Below are positions 11,352 to 22,748 of a stretch of DNA of 64,000 nt, piece after piece (the first letter of the stretch is position 1; every line of letters starts with the position of its first letter). Under the pieces are notes generated by a model. The model was given only the letters and a program-made list of their open reading frames with translations, did not search any database and was not told where the DNA came from. Source of the stretch: CAVQBP01 sp963723205 (lineage in GTDB: Bacteria; Bacteroidota; Ignavibacteria; Ignavibacteriales; Ignavibacteriaceae). The translations under genes and the position numbers were made by a program. The stretch spans positions 310,001-374,000 of the forward strand of contig CAVRQC010000033.1 of assembly GCA_963723205.1 (NCBI GenBank). The letters are read 5' to 3'.

Positions 11352-13253
11352 ATGAAAAAAGTTCTTTTACTGTTATCTTTTTTTCTATTGGTTACTTTGA
11401 GCTTACATGCTCAATCTCCAATTGAAGCTTCAACGGTGGCAACATATAATGCTTATGCGGGAGCTGCCCCGGATACAACGGTTCCATATTATAATGATCT
11501 GGGTGTTAGAAGAGTAATTGTTGCAGATGCTGACAATGATGGTACACAGGAGATAATTGCAACCGATTACTCAAATGGGGGAAGAGTTCATGTTTTAAAA
11601 CCTGATGGACAGGGTAACCTGGAGATTATCTGGTCATCACCTGTAGATACAACCGAAAGCGGTTCTACTCCGAGATTTCCCCGGGTAGGTGACTGCGATG
11701 GTGATGGAAATCCTGAAATAATTTTCGAACAAAGAGGCGAAAATAGAATAGTTTTTTATGAGTGGAATGGTACCGACTGGGGAGCAGAACCTGCCTATGT
11801 GGTTACAAATGATATGTTCCGTGCAGCAGGTTCATTAGAAGATTTAAGATTGTACAGAGAAGTTTTTATGGTATATGATTTTGACGGTGATGGCAGATCC
11901 GAATTTATTCCGTATGGAAATAGTCCGAGAAAAGATATTTATATATGCGGAATTTCAGGAACGTTCCCTGGTTTTGCAAATTTAGTAATTGAAGGAGGTC
12001 ATCCTGATAATTCAACTAACGGACGCATGTGGGTCGGAGGCTCTCAGTGGAGTTCAACACCAGCAGATATTGATGGTGACGGAAAAATAGAAATCATTAA
12101 TAATCACTGGGATAATTTTGGAATGTGGGGAATCCAGGTAAATGGTCCTGATTCATATACATACCCCGATACTAATAAACCAGGTGTTTATTGGAAGTAT
12201 TCACCTAATGATGGAAATAGTTATTTTGGCATGGCTGCTGCAGATGTAAACGGTGACGGCAGAGATGAAATTGCCGGAACAATGTACGGAAATGATTTTA
12301 ATATGTGTTTGTTCCAGTTTCAGCCATGGGATACAACGGCAAACCTGTTTGATGGCGATTCCGTTGATAGCAGATTTGGCATTATTGCACCTATGAAAGA
12401 ACTCGCTGCTTTAGGTGGTAAAAATACTGCAGAATTATGGCCTTGCGTAAAAGGTGACTTGAATAAAGATGGTAAAGATGAAATTTACACCGGCGGCGGC
12501 AGCGGATTAAATGTGATTGCAGTTCAATATAAAGGCTCAGGCAGTCTTTTGGATTCAAATAGTTATACTGCAAATCTGGTATACAATGGCGAAGGTGGTG
12601 ATGTATTTGCTACTATAAAAATCTATCATGGTAGAATAGATACTGTTATTGCAGGTGTCGATACATCATATGTATTAGATTCTACGGTCGTAGATACCAC
12701 TTACGAAGAAACCCCGTTTACAGCTTATATTTTTGCCGACAGCGTAGATCTTGACGGTGACGGAAATATGGAAATGGTTGTTTCAGAACAAAGTGTTTAT
12801 GACTCCACAACGGTTGTCGAATATGAATGGGCGGATTCAACTAAATCCTGGGAAAGAAATAATGCACTCGAGCACAAAATTATAAATACATATCGTAAGA
12901 CGATCAGAGTTCTTGAGTATGAAGGCGCAGCCACAGGATTAGTAGAGCAGAATTATAATGTTGTAACTCCGGATGATTATGTACTGGAGCATAATTATCC
13001 CAATCCGTTTAATCCTACTACAACAATTAAATTTAGTTTACCGCTCCAGAAAGAAATATCTCTGAAAATTTATGATATGCTCGGCAAAGAAGTAGCAACT
13101 CTTATTAACCATCAAACATATAAAAAGGGAAATCACACAGTAAAATGGGATGGAACTAATAATTATGGTACTAAGGTTGCGAGCGGTAATTACATTGCAA
13201 GATTAATCTTTGGAGGTTTTTCAAAATCTATAAAGATGACGTTATTAAAGTAA
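11352..13253 (+). CDS. T9SS-secreted FG-GAP/VCBS-repeat protein
   Basis: This 633-residue protein has a signal peptide (cleavage after LHAQS) and at least seven calcium-loop motifs of the DxDxDG kind, typical of FG-GAP/VCBS propeller repeats: DADNDG, DCDGDG, DFDGDG, DIDGDG, DVNGDG, DLNKDG and DLDGDG. It ends in a T9SS type A sorting domain from about residue 545 (EHNYPNPFNPTTTIKF ... KMTLLK). The product should be exported by T9SS and fixed to the cell surface. A strong ribosome site (AAGGAGAAGAAAG) precedes the ATG. It is the first gene of a module with a TonB receptor, a giant secreted protein and a PorV/PorQ barrel. The substrate or partner is unknown; surface binding or matrix adhesion is an inference. 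Confidence 0.85.
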   Translation: MKKVLLLLSFFLLVTLSLHAQSPIEASTVATYNAYAGAAPDTTVPYYNDLGVRRVIVADADNDGTQEIIATDYSNGGRVHVLKPDGQGNLEIIWSSPVDTTESGSTPRFPRVGDCDGDGNPEIIFEQRGENRIVFYEWNGTDWGAEPAYVVTNDMFRAAGSLEDLRLYREVFMVYDFDGDGRSEFIPYGNSPRKDIYICGISGTFPGFANLVIEGGHPDNSTNGRMWVGGSQWSSTPADIDGDGKIEIINNHWDNFGMWGIQVNGPDSYTYPDTNKPGVYWKYSPNDGNSYFGMAAADVNGDGRDEIAGTMYGNDFNMCLFQFQPWDTTANLFDGDSVDSRFGIIAPMKELAALGGKNTAELWPCVKGDLNKDGKDEIYTGGGSGLNVIAVQYKGSGSLLDSNSYTANLVYNGEGGDVFATIKIYHGRIDTVIAGVDTSYVLDSTVVDTTYEETPFTAYIFADSVDLDGDGNMEMVVSEQSVYDSTTVVEYEWADSTKSWERNNALEHKIINTYRKTIRVLEYEGAATGLVEQNYNVVTPDDYVLEHNYPNPFNPTTTIKFSLPLQKEISLKIYDMLGKEVATLINHQTYKKGNHTVKWDGTNNYGTKVASGNYIARLIFGGFSKSIKMTLLK

Positions 13254-13277
13254 ATTTAACCTAATAGTTTAAGAATC

Positions 13278-13312
13278 TGTGCCGGTCATTTTAATATAAA
13301 GTGACCGGCACA
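13278..13312 (+). promoter_or_regulatory. Perfect 11-bp inverted repeat (intercistronic hairpin)
   Basis: TGTGCCGGTCA at 13278-13288 pairs perfectly with TGACCGGCACA at 13302-13312 around a 13-base AT-rich loop, 25 bp after the FG-GAP stop and 35 bp before the TonB receptor start. There is no T-run after it, so it does not look like an intrinsic terminator. An mRNA-stability or processing hairpin that sets unequal levels of the two products is the likeliest role; partial termination cannot be excluded. Confidence 0.6.
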
Positions 13313-13346
13313 CTGATAATCCTAAGTAATAATAAAAGGCGCACTA

Positions 13347-16231
13347 ATGCAGAAAGTTCTTTTTCTAATCTTTTTTGCATCCCTTTTTTTAATTAATAAT
13401 TACATCTATCCACAGTCTACCGGTAAGATAATGGGTAAGGTAATAGATGAATCTACTAATGAAGGGATACCGTTTGCTAATGTTTTAATTACTGGAACTT
13501 CGATCGGAGCTGCCTCAGATGAAAATGGTAATTATGTAATATTAAATGTTTCACCAGGTGTTTATAGTGTAACTGCTTCGTCAGTTGGTTACCAGAAAGT
13601 TACGATTGAAAATATTTCTGTTAATGTCGGATTTACAACTTCGTTAGATTTTAAATTACCTTCCGGAGAGGTTACTTTAGCAGCCATTGTTATAAAGGGA
13701 GAGAAAAACCCGCTTATCAGGCAGGATTTAACAAACCCGACAGTAGCCATAACTTCCGAATCATTAGACAATTTACCGGTTGACAACATTGCTGATGTTA
13801 TAAAGCTGCAGGCTGGTGTTGTTACAGGTGATGACGGTAGCATTCACGTTAGGGGAGGATACGGTAATGAGATTGCATATACTTTAAATGGTCTTTCACT
13901 AAATGATCCTTTTGGAAACCAGAGAGCTGTTGGTCTGGCATCCAATGCGGTTCAGGAAGCTTCTGTTTCAACAGGAACATTTAGTGCCGAATTCGGTAAC
14001 GCATTAAGCGGTGTCGTCAACTATGTCACCAAAGAAGGCGGAGATAAATTTTCCTTCAGTTTAAAAGCATATGGCGGAGATTATATCACCTCCAGGACAG
14101 ATTTGTTCTCAAACATGCTGGGTTCAAGTAAAATTGATGGATTGAACAGGGGCAGGGTAGAAGCTACTATGGGAGGCCCGATCCCAATTACAAGTTCTAC
14201 AAGGTTTTTCGCTTCGGGAATTTATGAGAATTACAAAGGTACTTATTTTGGTTACAGGTTGTATAATCCTTCGGATTCTTATCTGACTCCTGACAAGTTT
14301 AAAAGCACCGACGCAAGATATGGCGATGCAACAGGAAAGTATTTTTTTAATCCGTATGATCCGAATAGCAATGGATTGCCAACCGGAGATAAAAAACTTG
14401 TTCCTATGGATCCGGATAATACCTTGAATCTTCAGTTCAATATCAGCCAGAAAATAGGTTCATTAATAAAATTGAAATATGAAGTTGTTTTTGATAAAGA
14501 AAAGTCCAAACCATTTAGTCCACTGACAGATAGATGATATTACTTATAATGATAGAGATCATTTTTTTAAATCCTACGGGAATGGCTGGGACTATAGTCG
14601 TGGCATTATTTATACTCTTGGTATTACTCATACTTTAAATGATAAAATGTTTTAGAATTAAAAAATTCAGATCCACATCACAAGGGAGATCATTATCTTT
14701 ATGCAGATCCAAATGATCCCCGCTACCTTCCAAGCTTTTACAGAAAAACAATCGGCAATACCATTTATTATGCCGGCGGAACAGATAATGAAATTATCCA
14801 CAGGTCTACATCTACTTATAGCCTTAAAGGAGATATTGTGGCTGAATTATTCGGTGTTCATGAAGTTAAAGCCGGATTTGAAATAAGGCAGCATAATATA
14901 AAGAGAGAAGGTTTTTCAGTAGATTTTTACAAATATAAATTAATCAATGGAATGTCTTCTTATACCTCGTTAAGTATTAACGATGTATTATATGATTCTA
15001 ATCTGATAGTTTTACGCAGGGGTTTATTTAGTCCATCAACATATGATAAAAAACCGGTTCAGGGAGCTGCATATATTCAGGACAAAATAGAACTTGCCAA
15101 AACAATGATTTTAAATATCGGATTAAGGTATGAATATTTTGATGCGGCTACATTATATAATTATGACATTTCAAAAAATTTAACCGACTCACTATCCGGA
15201 TACATGAATGCTTATCTTGAGCCGGTTTCAATTAAACATATGTTCTCTCCCAGGTTCAGTGTTTCATATCCTATAACTGATAAAGGAATTATTAGATTTT
15301 CCTACGGGCATTTCTATCAAATCGGCTCACTGGAAAAATTATATTCAAATGATCTTAGGTGGGTTCCGAATATTTCATCAATTACTAAATTTGGTAACCC
15401 GAATGTAAATCCTCAAAGATCAGTACAATATGAAATTGGTTTGCAGCAGCAGCTGACAGACGACTTTAAGTTTGATTTAACAGCTTATTATAAGGATGTA
15501 CGGGATTATATTTTTACCCAGACTGTATACACCGAAAAAGCCAGAGAATATAGAATATTGACAAATCTGGCCTATTCAAATGTAAGGGGTATTACACTTT
15601 CATTTCTCAAAAAAGATCTCCCGGGGGAATGTTTGCGGCCACGCTTGACTATACATTCCAGGTTGCAGAAGGAAACCGAACTCAGCCTGAAGAAGATTTG
15701 TTTTTTAGTGAAGCTTCAGGAAAACAAACGGAAACTTATTTAGTCTCATTAAGTTTTGATCGTCCGCATTTAATTAATGGAACTATTACTTTAACAGATC
15801 CCAATTCCTGGACATTAGGAGTAATTTATAATATCCAGGCCGGAACACCTTATACACCAGCTTTACCCCCGAGCTTATCGACTATTACTTATGAACAAAG
15901 TTCATCATTCAAGTCGATGCAGTGGGAAGTAGATCTAAAATTTGAGAAATACTTTTCTGTGGGACCATTTGAATATTCGGTTTTTATACATGTCAACAAT
16001 TTATTTGATTCACAGAATGACAGATACGTTTATGCAAGTTCAGGTAAATCCTTATCAAATGTGGAGCAAGTACTAAATGCAAATCAGTTTAACGATCTTC
16101 GTGACAGGATTAATAGAGGAGATCCGGGTATGATTGATATAAGCTATCTCAACCAGTATTATTCGGGACGCCCTGAACGTGTTAACAGACCAAGAGAAGT
16201 TAGGTTGGGATTCTCTGTAATATTTAATTAA
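13347..16231 (+). pseudogene. Frameshifted TonB-dependent outer-membrane receptor with carboxypeptidase-regulatory-like domain
   Basis: The N-terminal piece (13347-14537) has a signal peptide and a carboxypeptidase-regulatory-like beta domain (GKIMGKVIDESTNEGIPFAN, about residues 26-110). A TonB plug follows (DNIADVIKLQAGVV ... VRGGYGNEIAYTLNG, about 140-240), then the start of the barrel. The frame is lost near 14535, at the T-run 14650-14653 (one T short), and at the G-run 15623-15627 (one G short); fixing each restores a continuous barrel through 14838-15743 and 15629-16231, ending LGFSVIFN. Total length would be about 960 residues, normal for this family. There is no SusD gene beside it. 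It sits between the FG-GAP gene and the giant FN3-like protein and is presumably co-transcribed with both. A single-nucleotide error in each homopolymer explains every break, so it may be intact in the organism. Confidence 0.85.
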
Positions 16232-16254
16232 TTATTTTTTCCAGGATACAAATA

Positions 16255-19200
16255 ATGACGAAAAAAAATATAGTAATTCTTTTATTGCTCCTGCTTCCGG
16301 GCTTAGCTTTTGCTCAGCTAAAATACAGTCAGCCAAAAGATAGTACCGATTCTTATTATTATAGAAACTTAACACCGAAACAGGCAGAGGAAATTTTTGG
16401 TCCTATCAAAGGGAAAAAATTTAATAAAGTAGCTGGTGATAGCAGGGAAATAAAAGATATTACCATTAAAGGAAATAAGATTACTACTATTCTGTATAAT
16501 TATGGTTCAGTATGTTCTCCCAGCGCATTATCAAATGTTGAAGATTTGGTCTGGAATGGATTAGGATATGGATTTGAATTCGGATTACTGGTAGGGGGAG
16601 AAGTTATAGATAATAATGGAGATACTCTTCATATAGTCAGCGATTCTCATGTACGTCCGACAGAGGGCGATTACAGTCCTGACGGATCGTTAAAATGGGG
16701 CTGGCTGCCTAAAGACGGGTATTCTGATCCTAACCAGGATCATGTTGCTTCACTTAATGCCGATGACTTAAATGGTGATGGAAAGCCCGATTCCTGGCCG
16801 GAAAACTGGTATTCACCGGGTGCAGGTAAATATTTATGGCCGGCTTTTTTGGGTGATATGGCCACTGCTCCGGATGAAGAAGTATTCTATGCTGTAGACG
16901 ATTTTACCAACTATGAATTTATTGACAGGTATCAGCCTTTCCCTGATGATTTGACAAAAGGAGGTCTTGGATTAGAAGCAACCGTAAGAATACTTCAATT
17001 TAACAATCCACTGGCAGAAGATATAATTTTTATGATATATCAGGTTACCAATGCTTCGGAAAAAGATCTGGATAAGGTTTATTTTGGGATGTTCGGAGAC
17101 CCTCATGTCGGTGGTGCTACAGATTATAGAGATGACCGCGCGTTTTTTATCCCTCCTAAAGGCGAACTTGCCGATGCATATCCCCAGAGAGCAAGAAGTA
17201 TGGTTTATGCATGGGATGCTGATTTCAAAGGAATGGGAGGTAAAAAACCAGGTTATTTCGGATGGAAATTTTTAGAATCACCATCATTCGATAATAACGG
17301 GGAAGATGATGATGATGATGGAATTATAGACGAAAGCCCATTTAATGATAAAGGATTTTATATTGATGGCATTGCAACTCCTCTTAATTATGGAATCTAC
17401 GATACAATAAAATATTCTAAAGTGTACGGTAGTCCAAAACCAAGATGGTCGGGGGATGAGGATGGTGACTGGGATGTTGATAAAAATGATGTCGGTATTG
17501 ATGGAATCGGACCGGATTCTCCCAATTATCCGGGTGCTGATTATGGAGAAGGTGATGGAGCCCCGTCACAGGCATTTTATAAGGATTTAAATGAGAATGG
17601 TAAATATGATCCTGAAGAAGTTGGAACTTTAAGTGATGTACAATTACCCGGATATAAATGGGCTGGCTCCGAACCGAATTTTGGATACAGAGATATATCT
17701 GAATCAGATATGGTGGGATTAACCGGTTTTACTGCCGCAACATATGGTTCCCCTAACTTTCCCAAAGAAGATGAATTAATATGGCAGTGGTTTTCCAAAC
17801 CGCACATTGATCCTGAACAGCCGTTATTGAAACAAGAAGGAGATAATGTCTTTTGTTTTTCAACAGGTCCGATGTCATTGAAAAAGGGTGAAACACAGAG
17901 ATTCTCAATGGCTATTGTCATGGGTGAAAATAAAGATGACTTGCTCTTAAATTCGGAAACTGCTGTAAGAATTCTTGAAGCAGATTACAGGTTTGCGCAG
18001 CCTCCTGCAAAACCAATTGTTAAAGCTGTTGCTGAAGATGGAAAAGTCCATTTGTACTGGGATGCAAAATCGGAGGATTCGATTGATCCTTTAACGCAGG
18101 ATAAAGATTTTGAAGGATATAAAATATATCGCAGCAGAGATTATAACTTTTCGGATGTTTATACAATAACAGATGCTAACGGAGTACCTTTTCTGGGTCA
18201 GCCGTTATTAGATCCTAATACCGGTAAAAGAGCTCAATTCGATTTGATAGATAATTATTCAGGATTAGGAGAAAGAGAATATGAGGGACATGGAATAAAA
18301 TATTACCTTGGTAACAACTCCGGATTGAAACATGAATATGTTGATTCGACAGTTGAAAACGGTATAACTTATTATTATGCAGTAGTTGCATATGATCATG
18401 GCACACCTGAAATTCCACCAACCGAAACCCAGTCGGTTATACAACAGGATCCTTTGACAGGTCAGTTGATTTTCGATGTTAACACTGTTGAAGTAACACC
18501 CGGGCCGGTTTCAAGCGGTATGATTTCGGCTGAAGCCGGATTGGAAGGTTCTCCTACTTCGGTCAACTCAGATGCAACCGGGAAAATAACTATTAAGGTT
18601 CTGGATAATTTAGCTGTAGGCGATAAGTTCTATAAAATTAATTTCAGCGAAGCCAAATCTTATAGCGTACTAGATTCAACCGGATTTGAAACTTCTTTTG
18701 TTTCTAAAGACACTGTTCTTGTTAATCTTCCAAATAAAAACCTGGAAGCCGGCAGTGTTAGATTATTTGACCAATCGGATAATCTGGTTGATCCTTCAAA
18801 ATATATAGTTAATTATGTCTCGGGCCAGATAGCCGGTAAAGGAAACGGCAGCCTGGTAAAAGGAAATACTTATAAAATTAATTACAGATACTTCCCTGTT
18901 TATAACAGCAGTTTGCTGAGTAATGAAGATGCAAACCCGACATTTGATGGTTTAAGAGTATATGTAAAAAACGACTCTCTTAACTTCGATGCTGAAAATT
19001 CTAAATTTATTCATAATAGTGATGTAACAGTCAAAGATTCAATTTTTTATCCGAGCCTGATTGGTCCTGTGAGTTTAAAATCTAAAATCAGGGCTGACTG
19101 GGAAATACGCTGGCACAATACTGATACCCTGGCAAATGGAAGTTGGAAATATGCTGATACTGCACATACCCTTGCTGGCGATTTTGCCGTACCTTTCGAA

Positions 19201-19810
19201 ATTTATAACATTACTATTGATGCTCCTGCTACTTTTGTTATTGATGAAACGGGTTCATCAAAAAGTAATAATAAAAGATGGGACTGGGGTGAAGGTATTG
19301 TTCTTCAGCCTCAAGGTGCAACTGATGCATCTACCAGTTACGAAGTGCTTTTTTCTTTTAAATAAATCAGTATCAAATTTAAAGTTACCTCAAGACGGGG
19401 ATGTTTACCAGGTTAAAACTAAAAAACCATTTAATAAAGGAGATATTTTTATTTTTGATACTAAAAAAGCTAAGGAAGAAAAGGCAGTTGTACAGCAAAA
19501 TTTAGACAATATTTATGTTGTGCCTAATCCTTATGTTGCTTATAGTATTGCTGAGAATCCCGGAAGAACTTTAACTAAAAGAGGCGATAGGGAAATCCAA
19601 TTTAGAAATCTTCCGCAGAAGTGTACAATCAGAATTTATACAATAGTCGGTGAACTGGTCGATAAAATTGAAAAAGATGATTTCTCCAGCATGGCAAGAT
19701 GGGATTTATTAAGTTCGGAAGGAATGAGAATAGCTTACGGCGTGTATATATATCATGTTGATATACCCGGTGTGGGAGAAAAAATAGGAAGGTTTGCTGT
19801 AATAAAATAA
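16255..19810 (+). pseudogene. Giant secreted protein with FN3-like domain (one frameshift near the C-terminus)
   Basis: The first 1036 codons (16255-19365) are intact, with a signal peptide (GLAFAQ). They contain a long N-terminal region rich in Asp/Gly and aromatic residues, several Ca-loop-like stretches (DLNGDGKPD, DLNENGKYD), and an FN3-like domain at about 580-720 (KVHLYWDAKSEDS ... YKIYRS ... YYYAVVAYD). An extra T in the run 19349-19354 shifts the frame. Removing it joins EVLF to LLNKSVSNLKLPQDGD and adds about 150 residues with a beta-rich C-terminal fold (VVPNPYVA ... CTIRIYTIVGELV ... GVYIYHVD). That fold is like a sorting-domain relative, ending at 19810. The same protein type commonly follows a TonB receptor and precedes a PorV/PorQ protein in related genomes, by recollection. 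Function is unknown; surface exposure is inferred. Confidence 0.75.
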
Positions 19811-19885
19811 TAATGCTGCCTTTAAAACAGAATATTTATTACGGTCTCTTTCCTTAATGACAAAAGAATTTTTGGAGAAAAACGA

Positions 19886-20920
19886 ATGAGAAAAATTTTT
19901 CTAATTACGACATGTCTAATAATGATGTTTGCTAATATCTTGCTGCATGCTCAATTATTTAGAGATATTACCAAAGTTGGTACCACCGCAGGACAATTTT
20001 TGAAAATAGGTCCCGGGGCCAGAGCACTGGCAATGGGTGGAACATATGTTGGAATAAGTGACGATATTTATGCTGCATATTATAATCCTGCCGGGATTGC
20101 AATTAATCATGGAAACGGACAAGCATCTTTTAGTCATGCTCAGTGGATTGCAGATATTAATTATGATTTTGCTGCCGCCTCATTAAATATCGAATCTTTC
20201 GGCTCTTTATTTATGTCCGTTACTTCGATGAGAGTCCCGGAAGAGAAAGTCAGGACTTTTGAATATCCGGAAGGTAATGGCCAGGTTTGGGATGCGAGCT
20301 CAGTCGCATTCGCTGTTGGTTTTGCAAAAAGTCTGACTGACAGATTTTCCATAGGTTTTAATGCTAAGTATATTCAGGAATCGATATGGAGCAGTTCTGC
20401 AACCGGCTTTGCTCTTGATGTAGGTACATATTATGAAACGCCTTTTAATGGTCTTATTATTGGTGCCAGTGTCTCTAATTTCGGAACTAAGATGAAATTA
20501 GATGGAAGAGATATTCAGATAAATTATGACCCGGACGGTAATTCAACTACTGGACCAAATAATATTCCTGCCAAGTATGAAATGGATCAATATGACCTCC
20601 CGCTTACTTTCAGAATCGGCTTTTCGATGGATGTAATTAAATCAAGATATATCAGGATTAAAGCTGCTTTTGATGCTACACATCCAAATGATAATACGGA
20701 ATATATTAACTCCGGAATCGAGTTTGCTTATGACGAATTAGTTTTTATCAGAGGAGGTTATAAATCTCTTTTCATGGATAACAGTGAAGAAAGTTTCACT
20801 TTAGGTGCCGGGTTAAAGTACGAGGTAAGTTCCGGATTATTTGTTAAGTTTAATTATGCTTACGGAGATTTCGGAAGATTAAAAAATATTCAGTTCTTTG
20901 ATGTAGGATTGGTCTTTTAA
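19886..20920 (+). CDS. PorV/PorQ-family outer-membrane beta-barrel protein
   Basis: The 344-residue protein has a signal peptide (LLHAQ) followed by the family opening FLKIGPGARALAMGGTYVG and DDIYAAYYNPAGIA. Alternating amphipathic strands continue to a C-terminal Phe (FFDVGLVF), typical of an outer-membrane barrel. PorV is a T9SS shuttle that receives cargo and passes it to the sortase; relatives encoded next to T9SS cargo are thought to have dedicated roles. Here it follows a T9SS-tagged FG-GAP protein and a giant surface protein, so a module-specific shuttle or attachment role is plausible. A clear ribosome site (TTTGGAGAAA) precedes the ATG. Confidence 0.8.
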   Translation: MRKIFLITTCLIMMFANILLHAQLFRDITKVGTTAGQFLKIGPGARALAMGGTYVGISDDIYAAYYNPAGIAINHGNGQASFSHAQWIADINYDFAAASLNIESFGSLFMSVTSMRVPEEKVRTFEYPEGNGQVWDASSVAFAVGFAKSLTDRFSIGFNAKYIQESIWSSSATGFALDVGTYYETPFNGLIIGASVSNFGTKMKLDGRDIQINYDPDGNSTTGPNNIPAKYEMDQYDLPLTFRIGFSMDVIKSRYIRIKAAFDATHPNDNTEYINSGIEFAYDELVFIRGGYKSLFMDNSEESFTLGAGLKYEVSSGLFVKFNYAYGDFGRLKNIQFFDVGLVF

Positions 20921-20946
20921 TATCTGTTTAGCAAGATCTTTTTTCG

Positions 20947-22731
20947 ATGAAATTATTAAGCTTATTACTATTTTCATTTCTTTCGATTAACTTTTCATTA
21001 TTTTCTCAAAGCTGGATAAGAATTAACCAGCTTGGATACCCTGAAAACTCGATCAAGGTTGCTGTTCTGGTCAGTAAAGATAATATTAACCCGGAGTCTT
21101 TCGGAATTTATACGTTCTCAGATGATGAACTTGTTTGGGAGGGACACAAAATTACTGCATATGGTAAGTTTGCATGTTTTACTTCTACTTTAAGATTATA
21201 TTTTTCAGACTTCAAAAGTGGAGGTGAATATTATATAAAATCGGAGGGGATAAAATCACCCTCTTTCAGAATTTCAGATAGTGTTTATAAAGGGACTGCA
21301 GATTTTCTTTTAAATTATATGCGCCAGCAGCAATGCGGTTATAATCCGTTTTTGAAAGATTCCTGCCATACACACGATGGATTTATTGTTGATAATTCCG
21401 CAAAAGAAAATTTGCATATTAATGCAGTTGGCGGCTGGCATGATGCCTCCGATTACCTGCAATATGTAACTACATCGGCAACTGCTGTTTACCAAATGCT
21501 TTTTGCTTATATGAAATATCCTGGATCTTTTAAAGATGAATATGATAAGAATGGAGAGCCCGGTTCAAATGGAATTCCGGATATTCTTGATGAAGCAAAG
21601 TGGGGACTTGATTGGCTTGTAGAGCTGAATCCTAAATATGGTGAAATGTATAATCAAGTGGCTGATGATAGAGATCATGCCGGGTTCAGACTTCCGGATT
21701 TAGATTCAACAAATTACGGCGGACCGGATCTTGAAAGACCGATTTATTTTGTAACAGGAAAACCGCAGGGAATCTGCAAATATAAAAACAGAACTACAGG
21801 TGTGGCATCTGCGGCGGGCAAGTTTGCATCGGCTTTTGCACTCGGATCCGTCATCCTTCAAAAATATTATCCCGGATTTTGTAAAATTATAAAACAAAAA
21901 GCTTTTGAAGCATATGATTTCGGTAAAACAGATCTTGGTGTTACCCAAACTGCTTCATGTAAATCTCCATATTTTTATGAAGAAGACAATTACGCAGATG
22001 ATATGGAGCTTGCTGCAGTGCAGCTCTTTAAGATTAATGTTGATGATAATTATTTAAAAGAAGCTATAAAATGGGGAAAACTTGAACCTGTTACTCCATG
22101 GATGGGAATAGATACTGCAAGGCATTATCAGTGGTATCCTTTTATAAATCTAGGCCATTATTTAATTGCCGAAAATAATAATAAAAATATTTCAGGAGTT
22201 TTTGTGGATTATATGAAAGAGGGATTGGATAGAATCTACAATCGGGGTAAAAATAATCCTTTTTTAATGGGAATTCCTTTTATCTGGTGTTCTGATAATC
22301 TAGTTACCGCAACTCTAATACAGTGCAGGCTGTATAATGAAATTACAAATGATTCAAGTTATCTTGAAATGGAAGCAGCACTGCGAGACTGGCTTTTAGG
22401 ATGCAATATCTGGGGAACAAGTATGATTATAGGACTACCTCAAAATGGTGACTATCCTTCTGATCCTCACTCAGCAGTTTACCTGTATACACACAGGCAA
22501 ATTATTGGCGGCCTGGTAGATGGCCCGGTTTATAAATCAATATTTGATCATCTTAGGGGATTAAAGATTGTCAATGGAGATGAATACTCGGAATTCCAAT
22601 CCAATACAGCTGTGTACCACGATGATTATGGTGACTATTCAACTAATGAACCAACAATGGACGGAACCGCATCTTTAACAATTTACTTTTCAGCATTAGA
22701 AAGTCTGGAAAAAAATAACCTTATTAAATAG
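20947..22731 (+). CDS. GH9 endoglucanase-type glycoside hydrolase with N-terminal Ig-like domain
   Basis: This 594-residue protein has a Sec signal (LFSQS) and a CelD_N-like Ig domain (WIRINQLGYPENSIKVAVL, about 20-115). An (alpha/alpha)6 GH9 catalytic domain follows: GGWHDASDYLQY near residue 162 carries the catalytic base Asp pair, and YSTNEPTMDGTAS near residue 565 carries the acid Glu. GH9 enzymes cleave beta-1,4-glucosidic bonds (cellulose, mixed-linkage glucan, xyloglucan), with inversion. It has no sorting domain, so a periplasmic location is likely. It starts 26 bp after the PorV/PorQ gene and is presumably in the same transcript. Family is sure; exact substrate is not. Confidence 0.87.
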   Translation: MKLLSLLLFSFLSINFSLFSQSWIRINQLGYPENSIKVAVLVSKDNINPESFGIYTFSDDELVWEGHKITAYGKFACFTSTLRLYFSDFKSGGEYYIKSEGIKSPSFRISDSVYKGTADFLLNYMRQQQCGYNPFLKDSCHTHDGFIVDNSAKENLHINAVGGWHDASDYLQYVTTSATAVYQMLFAYMKYPGSFKDEYDKNGEPGSNGIPDILDEAKWGLDWLVELNPKYGEMYNQVADDRDHAGFRLPDLDSTNYGGPDLERPIYFVTGKPQGICKYKNRTTGVASAAGKFASAFALGSVILQKYYPGFCKIIKQKAFEAYDFGKTDLGVTQTASCKSPYFYEEDNYADDMELAAVQLFKINVDDNYLKEAIKWGKLEPVTPWMGIDTARHYQWYPFINLGHYLIAENNNKNISGVFVDYMKEGLDRIYNRGKNNPFLMGIPFIWCSDNLVTATLIQCRLYNEITNDSSYLEMEAALRDWLLGCNIWGTSMIIGLPQNGDYPSDPHSAVYLYTHRQIIGGLVDGPVYKSIFDHLRGLKIVNGDEYSEFQSNTAVYHDDYGDYSTNEPTMDGTASLTIYFSALESLEKNNLIK

Positions 22732-22748
22732 TTAATTCCTTTAACCGT

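Noticed and set aside
11660..11680. CCGAGATTT inside the FG-GAP gene as operator remnant
   Set aside because: It is within coding sequence and has no GTTACTAT half-sites upstream; a chance match.
19136..19365. A separate 224-residue gene starting at 19136
   Set aside because: The part before 19349 is an out-of-frame shadow; the part after it continues the giant protein after one T is removed from a T-run.
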